Assembly (NCBI GenBank): GCA_012295275.1
Contig: CM022670.1
Span: 11,042,083-11,106,082, forward strand
DNA: 64,000 bases
Source: Chrysomallon squamiferum
Lineage: Eukaryota > Mollusca > Gastropoda > Neomphalida > Peltospiridae
Direction of reading: 5' to 3'
Shown piece after piece: positions 1 to 47,706 of this stretch. Made by a program: the position numbers and the translations under genes. Within the stretch, counting starts at the first letter, position 1; each line of letters starts with the position of its first letter. The notes under the pieces are model-generated. The model was not told the DNA's origin. It made no database searches and saw nothing but the letters and a program-made list of their open reading frames with translations.

Positions 1-544
1 ACAACTGTAAACTGTGGTTAATTTAGTAACAATACAAATAATCAAACCGAATCATTCAGTCACCTTCTTGATGTTTCACTATCAGCAGGTAATCAGCGTG
101 GCCCAAGATATTTCATGACAGCAGCAGAATTTTGTTTTTATTTTATGTACTGCCTGATCGGTAAAAGGAGAAGACTGCAATTCCGTTGTTTTAACCGTGC
201 TGGCTTGTGTCTGGGAATATTTCGACTTTATCAAAATAGTAATATAAAAAGTTGTTTAATTTTTTTTCTTCAGTTTTTATTGACTGGTATGTTTTAACAA
301 ATAATTGCTAAGCTACTTTTATCTTAAACTATCAGTTAATGGATAATGCATTTTTTTAAAGGTAAAGTTATGTTGTAACGTTTTTATCTTATGGAATCGT
401 TAACAGTCTGAATTATGTTATTAAAAGAAGTGATGGTTTTCTACTGTTAATTAAAGAATTAAATTAAGCAATCAATAAATATTTATTACACATTGTTTTA
501 CTACAGACTGTTTTAATATTATTTATGTTCTTTAATCATCATAA

Positions 545-546
<2 letters not shown>

Positions 547-609
<63 letters not shown>

Positions 610-610
610 G
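547..610. repeat. (ATT)n microsatellite
   Basis: An uninterrupted trinucleotide run of about 21 copies that decays at its right edge into TTG/TTA variants. The apparent poly-tyrosine reading frame is a product of the repeat. Confidence 0.95.
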
Positions 611-2394
611 TTATTGTTGTTGTTATAATTATTATTGGTGTTTTTGTTGTTGTTGTGTTAAATTTGTTATATTATTTGGCATGTTTTGGAAAATAAAAAA
701 CTCGAGAAATCAACATCAAGAATTTCCCAGCTAATCTTCTCACTGATATTTCTGCAAGTGCGATTTAATAACATCTGAATATTTATCACTACTGCCACTA
801 CCACAACTACTACTTCTCTACTACTACTACTACTACTACTAACACCACTAATTAAACTTTTATTATTCACAAAACGACACCAAAACGCTCCAAGCATCTT
901 TATTCGAATCATGCAGGATGTATAGTGATGTATACAGTGTCATCATGAATATCGTCTTAAATAACCAAATCACACAGAGGAGCAGGTTTAGTATTAATTA
1001 ACCATGCATTGACTAACAGGGCAAGAGATAAGTTAAACGTAAGTTATTCAACTTATACTGAATGACAATGCAAGCGAAGGGTACAACGTAACATGATCAG
1101 AGATCACACTTCTCGTAAGACACAGGATGATTCGTCATGATGACAGTGTGGATTGTCAATCAAAGCTTTCTTCATAGCACTCACGATATCAGGAAGCTTC
1201 TTGAGTATCTAAAGTTCTGGTCGACAACGAAGATAATGTAAATAAAATAAGACAGACATAGACATTTACAAATCCAATTTTTTAGTATTTTTAATTTCTT
1301 TTTTCTTTTTTCTTGGAGACTGTAAAAAAAATTCTGCTATGAAATTATTATCTACGTAGGATCTAATGAATTTTTCTGGTTTATACAGTTAAATGTTTTG
1401 TAGCTGTTTTTTTTTTTTTCAAAACTGTATACTGAAGCGGTTTCATATTGTATTTCCAACTATTACCATTACAAAGTCTCTCAGAAATTTACGAAGGCCG
1501 AAATGCAAATTTTGATAGCTATACAATAGTTTACAAGAAAGACCAGCTATGCTCGCTCGTGTGAATTATTTCTCAAGAAAATGTATTTTCACCACACTTG
1601 GCCTTTGACTTAACTAATCGTAACTCTGACAGCGAACTGTCGTCTTACACGGTTATATAGCCTGTATGTCAGGGGTTTTACGATTCTATAGGTGGATTTA
1701 TTATTAGATAAAGACGACTGCTTTTTATATAGGTGAATTTACTAATAAATCGTGTTGTTCGGTTGCTCTTTTTATTGCGGTTATCAAGACTGTGTGGTGA
1801 TCACTATGTAAATAATCATATACAAAGTCATTAATGTGTTTTTTTTAAAGAATGGATACACATTTAATTTAACTTCTTGAGGTTTTTAACTTGGCGTTAT
1901 TGACTTTTAAAATTAATAAATATATTTTAATACTGTAACGATAATGATTATAATGATGATGATGATGAAATAATAATAATAATGATGATGATGATGATGA
2001 TGATGGTGTGGATGATAATTACTGATAACAAAGACAAATATTGTTTTAAAAATAGCTGAGACCAGCGTTAACTTCTATTTAGAATGGCGGGCAAGGAATT
2101 TGCGGAAGAGATCATTATCAAAAGCTGTGAAAGTCAGATTGCGCCTGAAGAATAAAATAATTACGAATGAAAGCACATTTCGATAAACCTTTGATCCACA
2201 CATAACTTCCTGGGTCTCTATAAAAAGGATTAATTGCAAGGGTCGTGTTCTTTGTGTCCATCGCTGATGATATACGCTCACCCAATTTTTTCAAACACAA
2301 CAGCGATTTACTGCTAAACCATTGATAATACTGTTGGCCTGTTTCTTTACATACACTTTTATAAGAGAGAAAAAAATCACGATTTTTCTGTCTA

Positions 2395-2402
2395 TCTCTC
2401 TA

Positions 2403-2434
<32 letters not shown>

Positions 2435-2442
2435 TCTATCTA
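2395..2442. repeat. (CTGT)n(CTAT)n microsatellite
   Basis: A compound tetranucleotide run, CTGT followed by CTAT units. The same two units recur in a longer tract at 11080-11345. Confidence 0.9.
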
Positions 2443-3228
2443 TTTTTTTTGATTTATGTTTGTTGTTTCGTTGCATTTTATTATTATTACTATTATTATT
2501 TGTATCACAAGGGTATAGATCTAAGATATGTAGTTCGTCACAAAAAATAGAGCTTCTATAATTATTAACTTTTGAAACACTGCTAAAGATCCCCTTAATG
2601 ATCATCAAAAGAGGAAATTTAAAAAAAGGAACAAAATAAAAATGACTATCACAGAGATAAGATCCACTTAAATATTATTGTTCATAATTCTGCATAATGA
2701 TGAAAAGCCCAGTTTACCGCAGACAAGTGGGACAAAATTATATCGTAGCCTGGAGGTTTCACTTCAGTTCAACGCCTTCTGAATTCACGTTTCACAAGGG
2801 AAAGTAATGTGTTGATAACAACATTAAACAACGCCGCCAAGTCGTCATTTGACGTCCGTGGTATGGGGTGTTTCGTCCCATCTCTAAGTTCGCGCTGTTT
2901 ATTTTGTGATAAAAATAGTTATACTGCTAATAGGATTACCGAATTTCGAGTTTGTAGTTTTGGAACACACTCCGTGACGTTTAAAGCAAATGAGTAGCAT
3001 CCATCGACGTAAATAGATAAGGAAGAACTTCAACTATTTTAACACCGGTTTTAACTTAGAAGACCCGTCCAAAAAGTTTCATCTCTGACGTTTTAGAAAC
3101 AATTATTCTAACTGAAATATTACATTTTATAACTACTTAGCAACAACAGCTACTACTACAACTACTACCATGTCTGTCACAGCTATTATTTAATTGAATT
3201 TATTTTAATTATAGATTATATATACATA

Positions 3229-3982
3229 CAGTGACTTAGGAGTTTAATTCGTTCCGTTACCGAACTCGTAAATCAAATTTCTTGTATATCAAATCAATTT
3301 TTCCAAATGAAATTAATTGAAATACCATTAATCCGTTCCAGTCCCCACAAAACCACCCCAACTTTTTGTAATGTGTTTTTAAATAGCAAAAAAGTATTTA
3401 TAAATGACAAATATTGTATAAAAATGAATTAAAGGAGAATGTAAAGAAATAAATTGATTTGGTAAAATGAACAGGATTAGGGTTTCTGCATCGTTCCACG
3501 GACAGAAGTCCGCAGTTTAGAAATTATTTTAACGCCTTTGATTGGAATTACAGCCTTTATTGACTCCTTCTGCTTCAGTATGGAACATATCGTAAAAGTA
3601 CTACGCTCATGCTGCCTAGCCATGTTGTTTACACGCACATCTCGCCCATGTTTTTATATGATTTCATACTTTATTTCAATGGACATCATCGCTTCTTCTT
3701 CTCAGTACTGTCCTTTGGACTCACATTCTTAGGATCCATGGAAATTTGGCAAAATGCTGCACAAAATGTGAGCATAACACAACAGAGATGTTACCACGGC
3801 GAGGTAACCATGTGAAGCAAACGAGTGAGACGCGGGATGCTGGGCGGATGTTGTGTTGTTCGTTGCGCCAACTAGTGGCGGCGTATCTGAAGCTCGCTCG
3901 TAACTCGGAAAAATCGACCGCGCGGCTGCTCGTAACTCGAAAACGTCGTAAGTTGGAACACTCGTAACTCGAGGTACCACTG
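3229..3982. mobile_element. Non-autonomous Tigger/pogo-like (mariner superfamily) DNA transposon, 754 bp
   Basis: The left end reads CAGTGACTTAGGAG and the right end, reverse-complemented, reads CAGTGGTACCTCGAG. Both termini begin CAGTG and are flanked by the dinucleotide TA, at 3227-3228 and 3983-3984, as expected for TA target-site duplication. Subterminal CTCGTAA(C/A)TC motifs occur near both ends (GAACTCGTAAATC on the left; several CTCGTAACTCG copies at about 3896-3971), which is typical of Tigger-like ends. No transposase frame is present, so the copy is non-autonomous. The CpG-rich right part (3830-3970) contrasts with the AT-rich flanks. Family assignment rests on end motif and TA duplication only. 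Confidence 0.75.
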
Positions 3983-4265
3983 TATTTATAATTGTATCCT
4001 GATTTTACGTGGGTTTTTTTCTGAATCTCAGACAGAACTTTATATTTAATATGAACAAGTTCCAGTCTATTTATTATGTTTATTTATTAAAATGCTAAAA
4101 TGTGACGGAAATGATAAACGATGACTGCAGCCATTTCACTGTAATGCGACTAAAACGTCAACACGTGAGTGTAATTATGTCGTCTGACTGAACATCTGTG
4201 GTGACAGAAACAAAACAGCAAATCTTTGATATCAAATCCTGATGACGGATATTTTTTTCGTTTGT

Positions 4266-4345
4266 ACCACTACCACCACCACCACCACCACTACCAGTAC
4301 TACTACTACTGCTGCTGCTTCTGCTGGTAGTACTACTACTATTAC

Positions 4346-4437
<92 letters not shown>
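4266..4437. repeat. Compound trinucleotide tract with a self-complementary (AAT)n/(ATT)n core
   Basis: CAC/ACT/GCT-type triplets (4266-4345) are followed by (ATA)n at about 4347-4384 and then directly by (ATT)n at about 4384-4437. The two halves are perfect reverse complements, so this is a long hairpin-forming inverted repeat with essentially no loop. Poly-Asn, poly-Ile, poly-Leu and poly-Thr readings of it are artefacts. Confidence 0.9.
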
Positions 4438-4761
4438 CATTATTAGCCGATACTGTACCTTCAATATTTTCCTCTGACCTAAACATCATTATGTTGGCAA
4501 CAACAACAAAAAAACCAGTCTAATCTTTCACAGTTCCCGCTGTCAGACCAGTCATTATTATCAAGCCTGCACCCAGTCCATCGACTTCCAGTGATTAATC
4601 AATGTAATATCATGCATAAAATCGGAAAAATCATTTTCTGTTTTGTTAGTGGTGTGAAGTGGCTGAATCATGAATTATTCTAGAATAAAATTACATCTCA
4701 AGTTAGCAGCTACACAAAAAATGAATAGCTTGCCAAATTTTTAGGTATGTTAATAGCGTTG

Positions 4762-4800
<39 letters not shown>

Positions 4801-4983
4801 GTTGTTGTTTTGGTTGTTGTTTTTTTTGTCCTTCTTTTAGCCAGGTATTTATGACTGAAATTCGTTATTTAGATAAATATTTATAATTATTAGGTAAATT
4901 TATATTTTATTATTATTTTGTTTTTATTTAATTAGTTTCATGTATATATATATTCAGACTACACACACATACACACACACACG

Positions 4984-5022
<39 letters not shown>

Positions 5023-5464
5023 ACTGTGGGAAAGGGTCATTTGAAGTAAAATAAAATATTACAGATAAAAATTGTTTTCAATTGTTCTCGAGAGTTAGCA
5101 TAAAATTGATATGCAACAGTTTTTTTCAAGTTAAGACCTTGATTCTAACGAATAGGGAAAACCTGTTGTTTCAGTCTTTTCACGTGTTCTTCGTTTCACT
5201 GATTTGTAGCATGTTTATTATCATTATGTTTTGTAGAGTTGTAAATATGACGTTCTACATCCGAATCATTTAGTTAAAAAATATCAGTGGCATCTTTAGA
5301 ATACGATTTCCATTAAGATTATTAATGATATCCGGATCGAAAAAAAAAAAAAAAAAAGCTTCTTTTGTATCTACGGTCCCTAGATATCATGTTAGTTTTA
5401 TAATGATATATATATTATATAAAACAAAATTCCCGTTACTTTTTTTGGCCTTTGAGGTTTGGGT

Positions 5465-5545
5465 GCCCCTTCAGGATTCGAACTTCAGAGACTACGTGTC
5501 ATGTCTCACATCGTAGGCAACAAAGCCATATCTCGATGACAATGA
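5465..5545 (-). repeat. Possible tRNA-derived SINE head or tRNA pseudogene
   Basis: On the minus strand a box-A-like TGGCTTTGTTGCC is followed 45 nt later by a box-B-like GTTCGAATCC, the spacing found in tRNA genes. The T-arm stem does not pair and no acceptor stem is evident, so this is not a functional tRNA. A tRNA-derived SINE fragment is the likeliest reading, but chance cannot be excluded. Confidence 0.3.
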
Positions 5546-7254
5546 CATTTTTTTTTTTTTTTTTAATGACAAGAATTCTGAGTTAAATTACTCCATTAAA
5601 GTTTCGAGTACAGGGTCTTTCAAGACTGCTGTTAAATACAAACACTCTCGATTTGTTTTCGCCATTAGTTGATGACTTGTCTTGCGGTTTACAAAGTGTT
5701 TAAGCTAATGTTGGAAACCTTTTAATTAATTGACAGTGAACGGAACCCGAATGTTTTCTTAGTACAGCGTGTGATATTGGTTTATAGAGGATGAGTGAAG
5801 TTGAGACAAGACAAGACTGCCTCTGTTTAAAGAGAATTTGATTTGTGAAAGTTTTCACGTCAGTTCAGTGACTTGTTGTCACGAAGTATGAATTAATAAC
5901 ATTCCTCTGAAATGTCAGGCTGTTCTCACAACAGGAAAAACAAAGTAAGGTAATTTAAATTTTATAGGTGCCTTCTACAAATCATTCTAATTAATTAAAA
6001 TAAAATTTTGCATGCAACAGTTTATATATAAACGTTTTTAAAAATAGCTTACATTAAAATAGAATAAACGTTTTTTAAAAAAAGTGGCTTAAGATGTATA
6101 AGGGGAAATAATTAAAACTAACTAGAAGGATAATTTATACACCTTAACAGTAATTAGCAGCGGGTAAAATTCTGTGGGCCACAGAAGATAACACTCTTAC
6201 TTTAAGTTTGAAAAATCTACTTTTTAAAACTGTTTTCCTCATTTTTAAAAGAAAATATTGATTAGATTTTTATTATACATTTTTTTTTCAGAATTAATAA
6301 AAACATTAATAACAGAGGAAAGTATTTAAAAGTGTTTTTTTTCATATTAAATTACCTTGATGTTACTTATCTTTTAACAAATTTCTTTAGCGAAAATTAA
6401 TGTAAAACAAATATTAATCTATAAATTCAGACTATGTAATTATAATATCATTTTAAAACATTTTCTTCTTTTTTGCGTTTTTCTCTCACATTTTTCGTCA
6501 TCTTATAATTTAAAAAAAAAAAAAAAAAAAAGAGTGAAAGTTTTACGGCTGAAAATATTGAACTAAATGTATTAACCAGACTATTTTAAACTTAGAAAAA
6601 AACGAAACTTCTTTATTTATTTTTAATGTCGCTTTTTATGAACGTCAATTACCAAACACTGATTTCACTTAACGATTACTTGTTTTTCCATTACATCGAG
6701 AACACAGATTATCTGGAACAAATATCTTGCGAGTGCCAATCAATCGTCACTCTACAACTATCGACCGAAGACCAAGGATCTCCCAGCTAACACAAGGTCG
6801 ATACAGTAATCAATTATTTTGTGCTGCTCTAAAGTGCTTTCAGGGGTTTTTTTCTACACTGAACTGAATTCTTCAGATGTAAAGTTTAAACTTTAACTCA
6901 TTTTTTTTTTTTTTTTTTTTTTTCTGTTCTAATGGCTATACAGCTGCGAAGTAGAGATTAAATGTGCCATTGAATATCTTCTCAAGTAAAATAGATTCAG
7001 CTTTTTTTTTTCATTCTTTTTTTGTTTTTTTTTTTTGAAAATCGACCACCGTGACTGAGGATTGAAATAAATTTAAAATTGAATTCAATTCCGTAATCAT
7101 TAAGGTTTGGATATTTTGTTTCTGCAGACGTATTTATTTTGTTAAAGTAAAATACGAGTTTCTGATTTCTTGCCAATATTTGCTTTACTAAAATATAAGA
7201 AGTTATTTTATTTATGTGTATGTGTGTGTGTGTGTATATATGTGTGTGTGTATG

Positions 7255-7289
<35 letters not shown>

Positions 7290-7602
7290 AGATATATATA
7301 AGTATGTAAGTATGTGTATGTGTGTGTATATATATATTGCTGTTGCCTGAAAAGCCTGATCTTTTATTGCTAGTTAAATTATAATAAATTTATTTACATG
7401 ACAAAACACAAATAATAATTTTACCAAGCTAGAACATGAAGGTCACTGAAAGTAATTAGTATTTTTCGATTACGTTAACCATAATTCATTGTGAAATTGT
7501 ATAGTTATTATACCACTGTCAGGGAAATGCGTTTTTAGTAAGAGATTTTTCAATACACTCTCACACTCATAGACATACACCAGATGTACATATATATATA
7601 TA

Positions 7603-7646
<44 letters not shown>

Positions 7647-8219
7647 CACACACACTATCACTTTGTCAACATCTCTTACTGCTGAATTTCTTAGTGACGA
7701 TGAAGCATTCTTCCTTGTTTTTCTTTTTTTTATTGCACTTCGTTTTTGTTTGTTATTTTTACCTGCCCTTTTTTATTTTATTATAACAGCTTCCTTGCCA
7801 CTTTCATTTTTTTCAAAACTTTGTTTACAAAACCTACGTATCAACATTTATATATTGGATGTATTCACATGAAAAATTTGGAAACTTTTCAGTTTGTAAA
7901 TTATTATGCTTATTTTTTTATGATTATTATTTTTTTTTTTTTTTCGTCCGTGATAAAACATTCAGAGAATGAAATAGAAAAATGAATAATCCAATCATTA
8001 CAGAATAACTACCACCAAAAAACGAAGACTGCTGAGAAAATTTAAAAAAAAAAAAAAAAAAAAAAAGAATCCCCACAATTATTGAACGGTGTATTGTGTG
8101 ATAAACTATGAATACGCGATACAGTATGTGCAAAGTTTGTAGAATGAAAGCGGGTTTCAGATTTCCTAATTGCCGAATGTAAACCAAGCATAACACCGTC
8201 TTGTCGGTTAAGTATTGAA

Positions 8220-8889
8220 GCAACACCTGGCCGTGCAGGTAAACGGAGAGCGAGCGACTTACCGAGCAGTACGGGGTATACGTTCGCCTCCCCCTTTCAT
8301 AACCGCAGTTTTAATCCGTGGAGCTGCCTGAAAGAGGCAGACTCGCTATTCGCTGGTTCTCGCACTAGCGCCGCATTTGTTTGTACGTCGAGCGAGCAAA
8401 CTCGGCGAAGTAACGCTCGTTCCTCTCTTTCTCCTCTTTGTGCTGGTTTGCGTCGCCTCTGCTCAAACTCGCAGTGTCCAGTCGACTCACACACAACGCT
8501 GGTGAAAAACGCGCCCAGGATCGGAAAGGGATTATCAGTCTTGTCAGAGGTGGGGAAAATGTTTAACGACTTCATTTTAACAGTGTATCTCGGATTTCTT
8601 AAAAAAAATTTAATTTTTTTTTTTTTTTATATCATTAATTTATCAGTGATGTGAGAAAGTGGAATTTTGACCGAAGGATTTATTATTTATTTATTTTAAT
8701 TTTTTTTAAATTTTTGGTTGTTGTTGATGTTGTTGCTGTAAATCGATAAAGATTCTACAAGAGATTAAGCTGCTTTAAATATTACTGTTAGTTTGCTACG
8801 ACACATGTTCACATTCTCACGCTGTCTGTCAATCACTGAGTGGTCATCTCGCTAGGAATGATACGCCTGTATCTACCACACTCGAGGGG
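8220..8889 (+). promoter_or_regulatory. CpG-rich segment with candidate promoter and non-coding first exon
   Basis: About 8226-8560 has a striking density of CpG (roughly 30-35 in 330 bases by eye) in otherwise CpG-poor surroundings. There is no TATA box in an obvious place. A strong donor-type sequence, GGGG/GTAAGT, begins at 8890, and the next strong plus-strand acceptor before the coding start is TTGCAG at 12248. I infer that this is the promoter region and a non-coding first exon of the FREM1-like gene. A second donor-like CAG/GTAAAC lies at 8239, and a minus-strand donor-like sequence (CTCG/GTAAGT in reverse complement) near 8262, so a bidirectional island is possible. The real transcription start is unknown. 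Confidence 0.4.
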
Positions 8890-10009
8890 GTAAGTCTTTC
8901 CAGAGCGACTTACAGCTGAATAATTAACTGGTGGAATTATAACAGATCCAGTCAGCTTGTGTAACACGGCATAAGATCAGAACCTGCGTGACAACTAGCG
9001 GCTATCTTTCAGCTGTAACAAGTGTACGTGGATGACAAGAACAAAACAAAAAACAAAAAAATTGTGCTTTTAGCTTTAGGATTTACTAGACGGAAAAATC
9101 AGGTATTTTCTTAAATCTAAAATATTGATAGAAAAACGAAGACTGTCTGCTGGATTTGTTATTTATTTAACGACACTGTCTGTATATTTTTGATTTATTT
9201 CAGATATGTTTTCAAACGAAGATTTTTTTTTTTTTTATAAGGGTGTTAATCTCATTTATGTATCAGATTTGCCGATATCGTTTATTAGGCCTACAGACTG
9301 CATACGTTTATTTATTTTAATATTTATGTAAACAGTTGATCTGCTTTATTTATAATTCAAAATAAGAGATTAAACTGACATTAATACGAATGTAATATCT
9401 GTGACAGTCTAGAAAGTTTATTGTATTTGTTATTGAACAATCACGTAATGTCAGTGGTCTGTGTGACATTTAACTCTGCACATTAAACTAATCACGTAGA
9501 TCTCTAGCTGCACTGTGTGCACTCTAAACTCTCGTTTTAATTAACGACACACACTGTCACGTTATTAACTACCTTTATGATATAACGTTTCGTAGTTAAA
9601 ACTGATACATAGAATTAATTATCTGATAATGTATTATTATTATCATTATATTTATTATTACTATATGTACATGTATATGTATAGGTAAACATGCGCTTAA
9701 GTGTTTGTATGTAGTTGTTTTAAAGGTTCATTGAGATAATCATTAGCATTTACCGTAAAAAAAAAAAAAAAAAAAAAAAAAACGGCAACTTTAGAAATTA
9801 TTTATTTCGTATCTTTCTTCGCGTTATCACATTGCTGTAAACATCACAATCATCATCGTTATCATCATCATCATCATTTAAATAAATTGCTACTAATTAT
9901 TTCATACCTCACTTCTTTCAGTAAAACCTTCAATACCAGAACGCTAAGTTATTTTTTTTTATATATATATATATATATACGAATTAAGAAAAGATATCAG
10001 ACGATTACT

Positions 10010-10041
10010 CATTCTTATCTTGTTAATAAAAGATAAGAATG
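10010..10041. repeat. Perfect 12-bp inverted repeat (hairpin)
   Basis: CATTCTTATCTT at 10010-10021 and its exact reverse complement AAGATAAGAATG at 10030-10041 are separated by an 8-nt loop. There is no downstream T-run or gene end to suggest a terminator, and its function is unknown. Confidence 0.8.
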
Positions 10042-11079
10042 AAAGAAAAAAAACAAAACAACAACAAACAACTGCAGATGAAAAAAACATGCTGTCGTAC
10101 GCGTTAATTTTTCACCACTTTCATTATCGGGCTGCTGCACGGCGTAATGTAGAGGTCGCTGTTTTGTGCGGAACTTAACAAACTAACAGACAGCGTGATT
10201 AACAACGGGACGCTTTCAGGTCGTTCTAAGGCGCTAGCCTACGTATCAGAGCAGTGTGCATGTTTATTAATGAGATATTAAACTGTGATCTTCGGCTTTT
10301 ATGTTGAACATAATATGCAGCAACGCTATCGTGTTTTTTTTTTTTTTTTTCCTTTAAGACACTGACAGGAAAAGTTTTAAACACATTGCTCGTCACGGAA
10401 AACAAAGACGTAACGTTTTCTCTAATTCATTATCTGTTATTTTCGTAAAAGTATATGTAACGTCTATCAGTAATGGCGACTATTAAACGTTGGCTTATAA
10501 AGCTTATAAAACACAAGGGGGGTTTTGTTTGTGTGATTTTCCCAATCCGGATGTGGTTACGGTAAATCAGTAAATAATACGATGGCTTGAAACTTAAACA
10601 TTTGTCGCTGTGTCGCTATTAAACGAAATCCGAGACTGATCCGTACCCAGATCTCGGCGACTGATCATTTCGCTGTTAGCGATGTCTGACTTACACTCCC
10701 CATGTTACGTTTCAGTAAATGCTGTTCTCTTACAGCAATGTGAATATATAAATTAAAACAACAAAAAAAAGAAAAGTTGTACGGTTTTCAAAAATTCATT
10801 ACCCATTGTATTTTTTTGTATTTTTTGTTTTTGTTTTGTTATATGAATGCTTGTTAGAGGTAATTTTTGTGTGCATAGTGGCAGGGTGAAAAAATGAATT
10901 TATACTTGTTGATTCCATTGAGGTGTTACCATTGCAGTGAATATTGCAGTGTGTTGCTTCATATATTATAGGTCGAAATAAATGTTTTCTTTCTTTCACA
11001 TACGTTCAACCTCTTCTTGTATTTTTTTCTTCCTCTTTCCTTGTATCTTTTTCTCTCGCTTCTCTTTCTCTCTTACTGA

Positions 11080-11189
11080 CTGTCTGTAAGTCTGTCTCTA
11101 TCTGTCTGTCCATTTATCTATTTATCAGTCCATGAATCTGTCTCTTTTTCTTTCAGTTTCTCTCTCTGACTGTCTGACTATCTATCTGA

Positions 11190-11224
<35 letters not shown>

Positions 11225-11345
11225 CCCATCTCTCTTTCTCTCTCTTTACCTGTATATCTATATGTCTGTCTGGCCGTTTATCTATCTGTTTGTTTATCTG
11301 TCTGACCATCTGTCTATCTATCTATCTGTCTCTCTCTCTATCTCT
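11080..11345. repeat. Long degenerate CTGT/CTAT/CT pyrimidine tract
   Basis: A 265-base tract of CTGT, CTAT and TCTCTT units on the plus strand, with a clean (CTAT)n block near 11187-11225. Serine/leucine-rich reading frames here are repeat artefacts. Confidence 0.9.
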
Positions 11346-11986
11346 TTCTCTGAACGAACTAACTATAGTAAAGTGTTGTAAAACAATTTGTAAATTAGAC
11401 CAATTAAGAGAAATGCGTCAGGGAACAACCTTCGTCTCTCTCTCTCTCTCTGTATCTGTTAACTTGAGTTTTCTTTTTTCAGCAGTAACTTTCACTTCAG
11501 TTTCGAGCAGACGCAATAAAAGTGTTATTTGAGTTTTCCCCCTTGTAACTTTATTTACCGAACAACTATTAAACGCTTTTAAAGTCACAACATAAACTTT
11601 TGGCACGAATATAATGTTAGTTACGTGTGTGTTACTGTCAGAGGCAAATCCAGCGTAATCAGTCTGTAGACAGTTACATGTTTTAAATGCTTTGAGAGAC
11701 TCCGAGCCGGACAAACGATAAGGTGGAATAAAAAAAATAAAAAAATATTTTAAATTAAGTAATAAAGAAATAATTTTTAACACGGCAGTAGGCAAGTAGT
11801 TAAGTTAAGTAAAAGAAGTTGTGGTTATTAGTCACACAAAAGCGTTTTCTTTTCTTGTTCTTGACCTGAGTGTTGTTGCTGACGGAAGCAAACGAGTGAT
11901 TTCTCTGTCTGGTACAGAACAAAAGAGAAAAGATTCACAATGTCCTCAATACACAGTTCATATAATGATCTGAAGATATTTTCTAA

Positions 11987-11999
11987 TGTGTGTGTGTGT

Positions 12000-12070
<71 letters not shown>
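11987..12070. repeat. (GT)n(GA)n compound microsatellite
   Basis: A GT run passes directly into an uninterrupted GA run of about 25 units. It lies about 180 bases upstream of the acceptor of the first FREM1-like coding exon. Confidence 0.95.
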
Positions 12071-12072
<2 letters not shown>

Positions 12073-12248
12073 ATTTTAAATCGAATGCCTATTTTCATTC
12101 CTTTGTTTAAGAACAAATACACAAATAATTATAACGATGTGAGCCAACGCTTGTAATAATAATAGTAACAACAATATATGTAGTTACATACACTCCTTAA
12201 ATCCTATACAAGCAGTCTGATGACATTTCCAACATTGTTTTGTTGCAG

Positions 12249-12315
12249 GTGTGAAACAGATGGATAATAAAAGGATACTATGTTCTTGGAGGACTTATGA
12301 CCCATGACCTTCAGG
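12249..12315 (+). promoter_or_regulatory. FREM1: 5' leader of the FREM1-like coding exon with an upstream ORF
   Basis: A TTTTGTTGCAG acceptor at 12248 opens the exon. Within the leader an ATG at 12260 starts a 15-codon upstream ORF (MDNKRILCSWRTYDP) whose TGA (12305-12307) overlaps the first in-frame main ATG (12304) as ATGA. The ATG at 12316 has the better context (A at -3, G at +4), while the one at 12304 has C at -3. I therefore take 12316 as the main start, with the uORF likely to influence its translation by reinitiation or leaky scanning. Confidence 0.6.
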
Positions 12316-47304
<34,989 letters not shown>

Positions 47305-47673
47305 AAACGAAGTCTTCGTGAGGATGTTCTGTTAGTTCTGTTAGCTGAAATTTGTCATTGACTAAGACACGAACCTGATTTTGCAATAAGAGTTGCATGA
47401 AGGTGTTTTTGAAGAGAACAAGACTTTAATTCTGGTTCCTTTGTCATGAGGTGTAACGAGGAAAATAAGTTTCTTGTATAGAATATATAAATATAAATAA
47501 GAATTTGTAAACTTAGATAAAAAAAAAAAAAAATATGCCATATAAGAAGCAATGATTCATCATGCAATAAGTACAATACCATAAAACCAAAAAACAACAA
47601 AAAACAAATCAAGCGACCAAACTCAGGGTCATTTAAGGTTATGGTCCAATATGGAATAAGTATATATACATAA

Positions 47674-47706
<33 letters not shown>

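Larger units (their letters stand above)
1..3228. other. Upstream non-coding AT-rich DNA
   Basis: No open frame here resembles a known protein, and the few short frames are composed of simple repeats or random AT-rich sequence. It holds an (ATT)n run at about 547-610, a (CTA)n stretch near 788-841, a (GAT)n/(AAT)n stretch near 1952-2006 and a CTGT/CTAT run near 2395-2442. I see no convincing promoter or splice-site pair that would define a gene. Confidence 0.6.
3985..8219. other. Non-coding AT-rich DNA with microsatellites
   Basis: Apart from the repeats listed separately I see no gene. Smaller repeats include (ATT)n at 4768-4800, (AC)n at 4967-5013, alternating TG/TA tracts at 7214-7344, an AT run joined to (AC)n at 7588-7660, and several poly(A)/poly(T) runs (for example 6901-6923 and 8042-8066). 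A weak tRNA-like sequence lies on the minus strand near 5465-5545. Confidence 0.55.
8890..12248 (+). other. Inferred 5'-UTR intron of the FREM1-like gene
   Basis: If the donor at 8890 and the acceptor at 12247-12248 are used together, this 3.36-kb stretch is intronic. It contains poly(A) at 9758-9781, a 12-bp hairpin at 10010-10041, CTGT/CTAT repeats at 11080-11345 and a GT/GA tract just before the acceptor. I see no coding sequence. The 10070-10290 and 10580-10720 stretches are somewhat less AT-rich but show nothing recognisable. Confidence 0.35.

Noticed and set aside
525-734. Poly-Tyr/Cys open frame
   Set aside because: It is a translation of an (ATT)n/(GTT)n microsatellite.
3729-3980. 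Open frames on both strands in a CpG-rich stretch
   Set aside because: They lie inside the terminal region of the Tigger-like element and resemble no protein; the high CpG explains the lack of stops.
4232-4523. Poly-Asn/Ile and poly-Thr/Leu open frames on both strands
   Set aside because: They come from the compound trinucleotide tract; no splice signals or non-repeat coding sequence support them.
8297-8575. Minus-strand 92-codon frame in the CpG island
   Set aside because: Low AT content alone keeps the frame open. No recognisable motif is present; kept only as a possible antisense promoter note.
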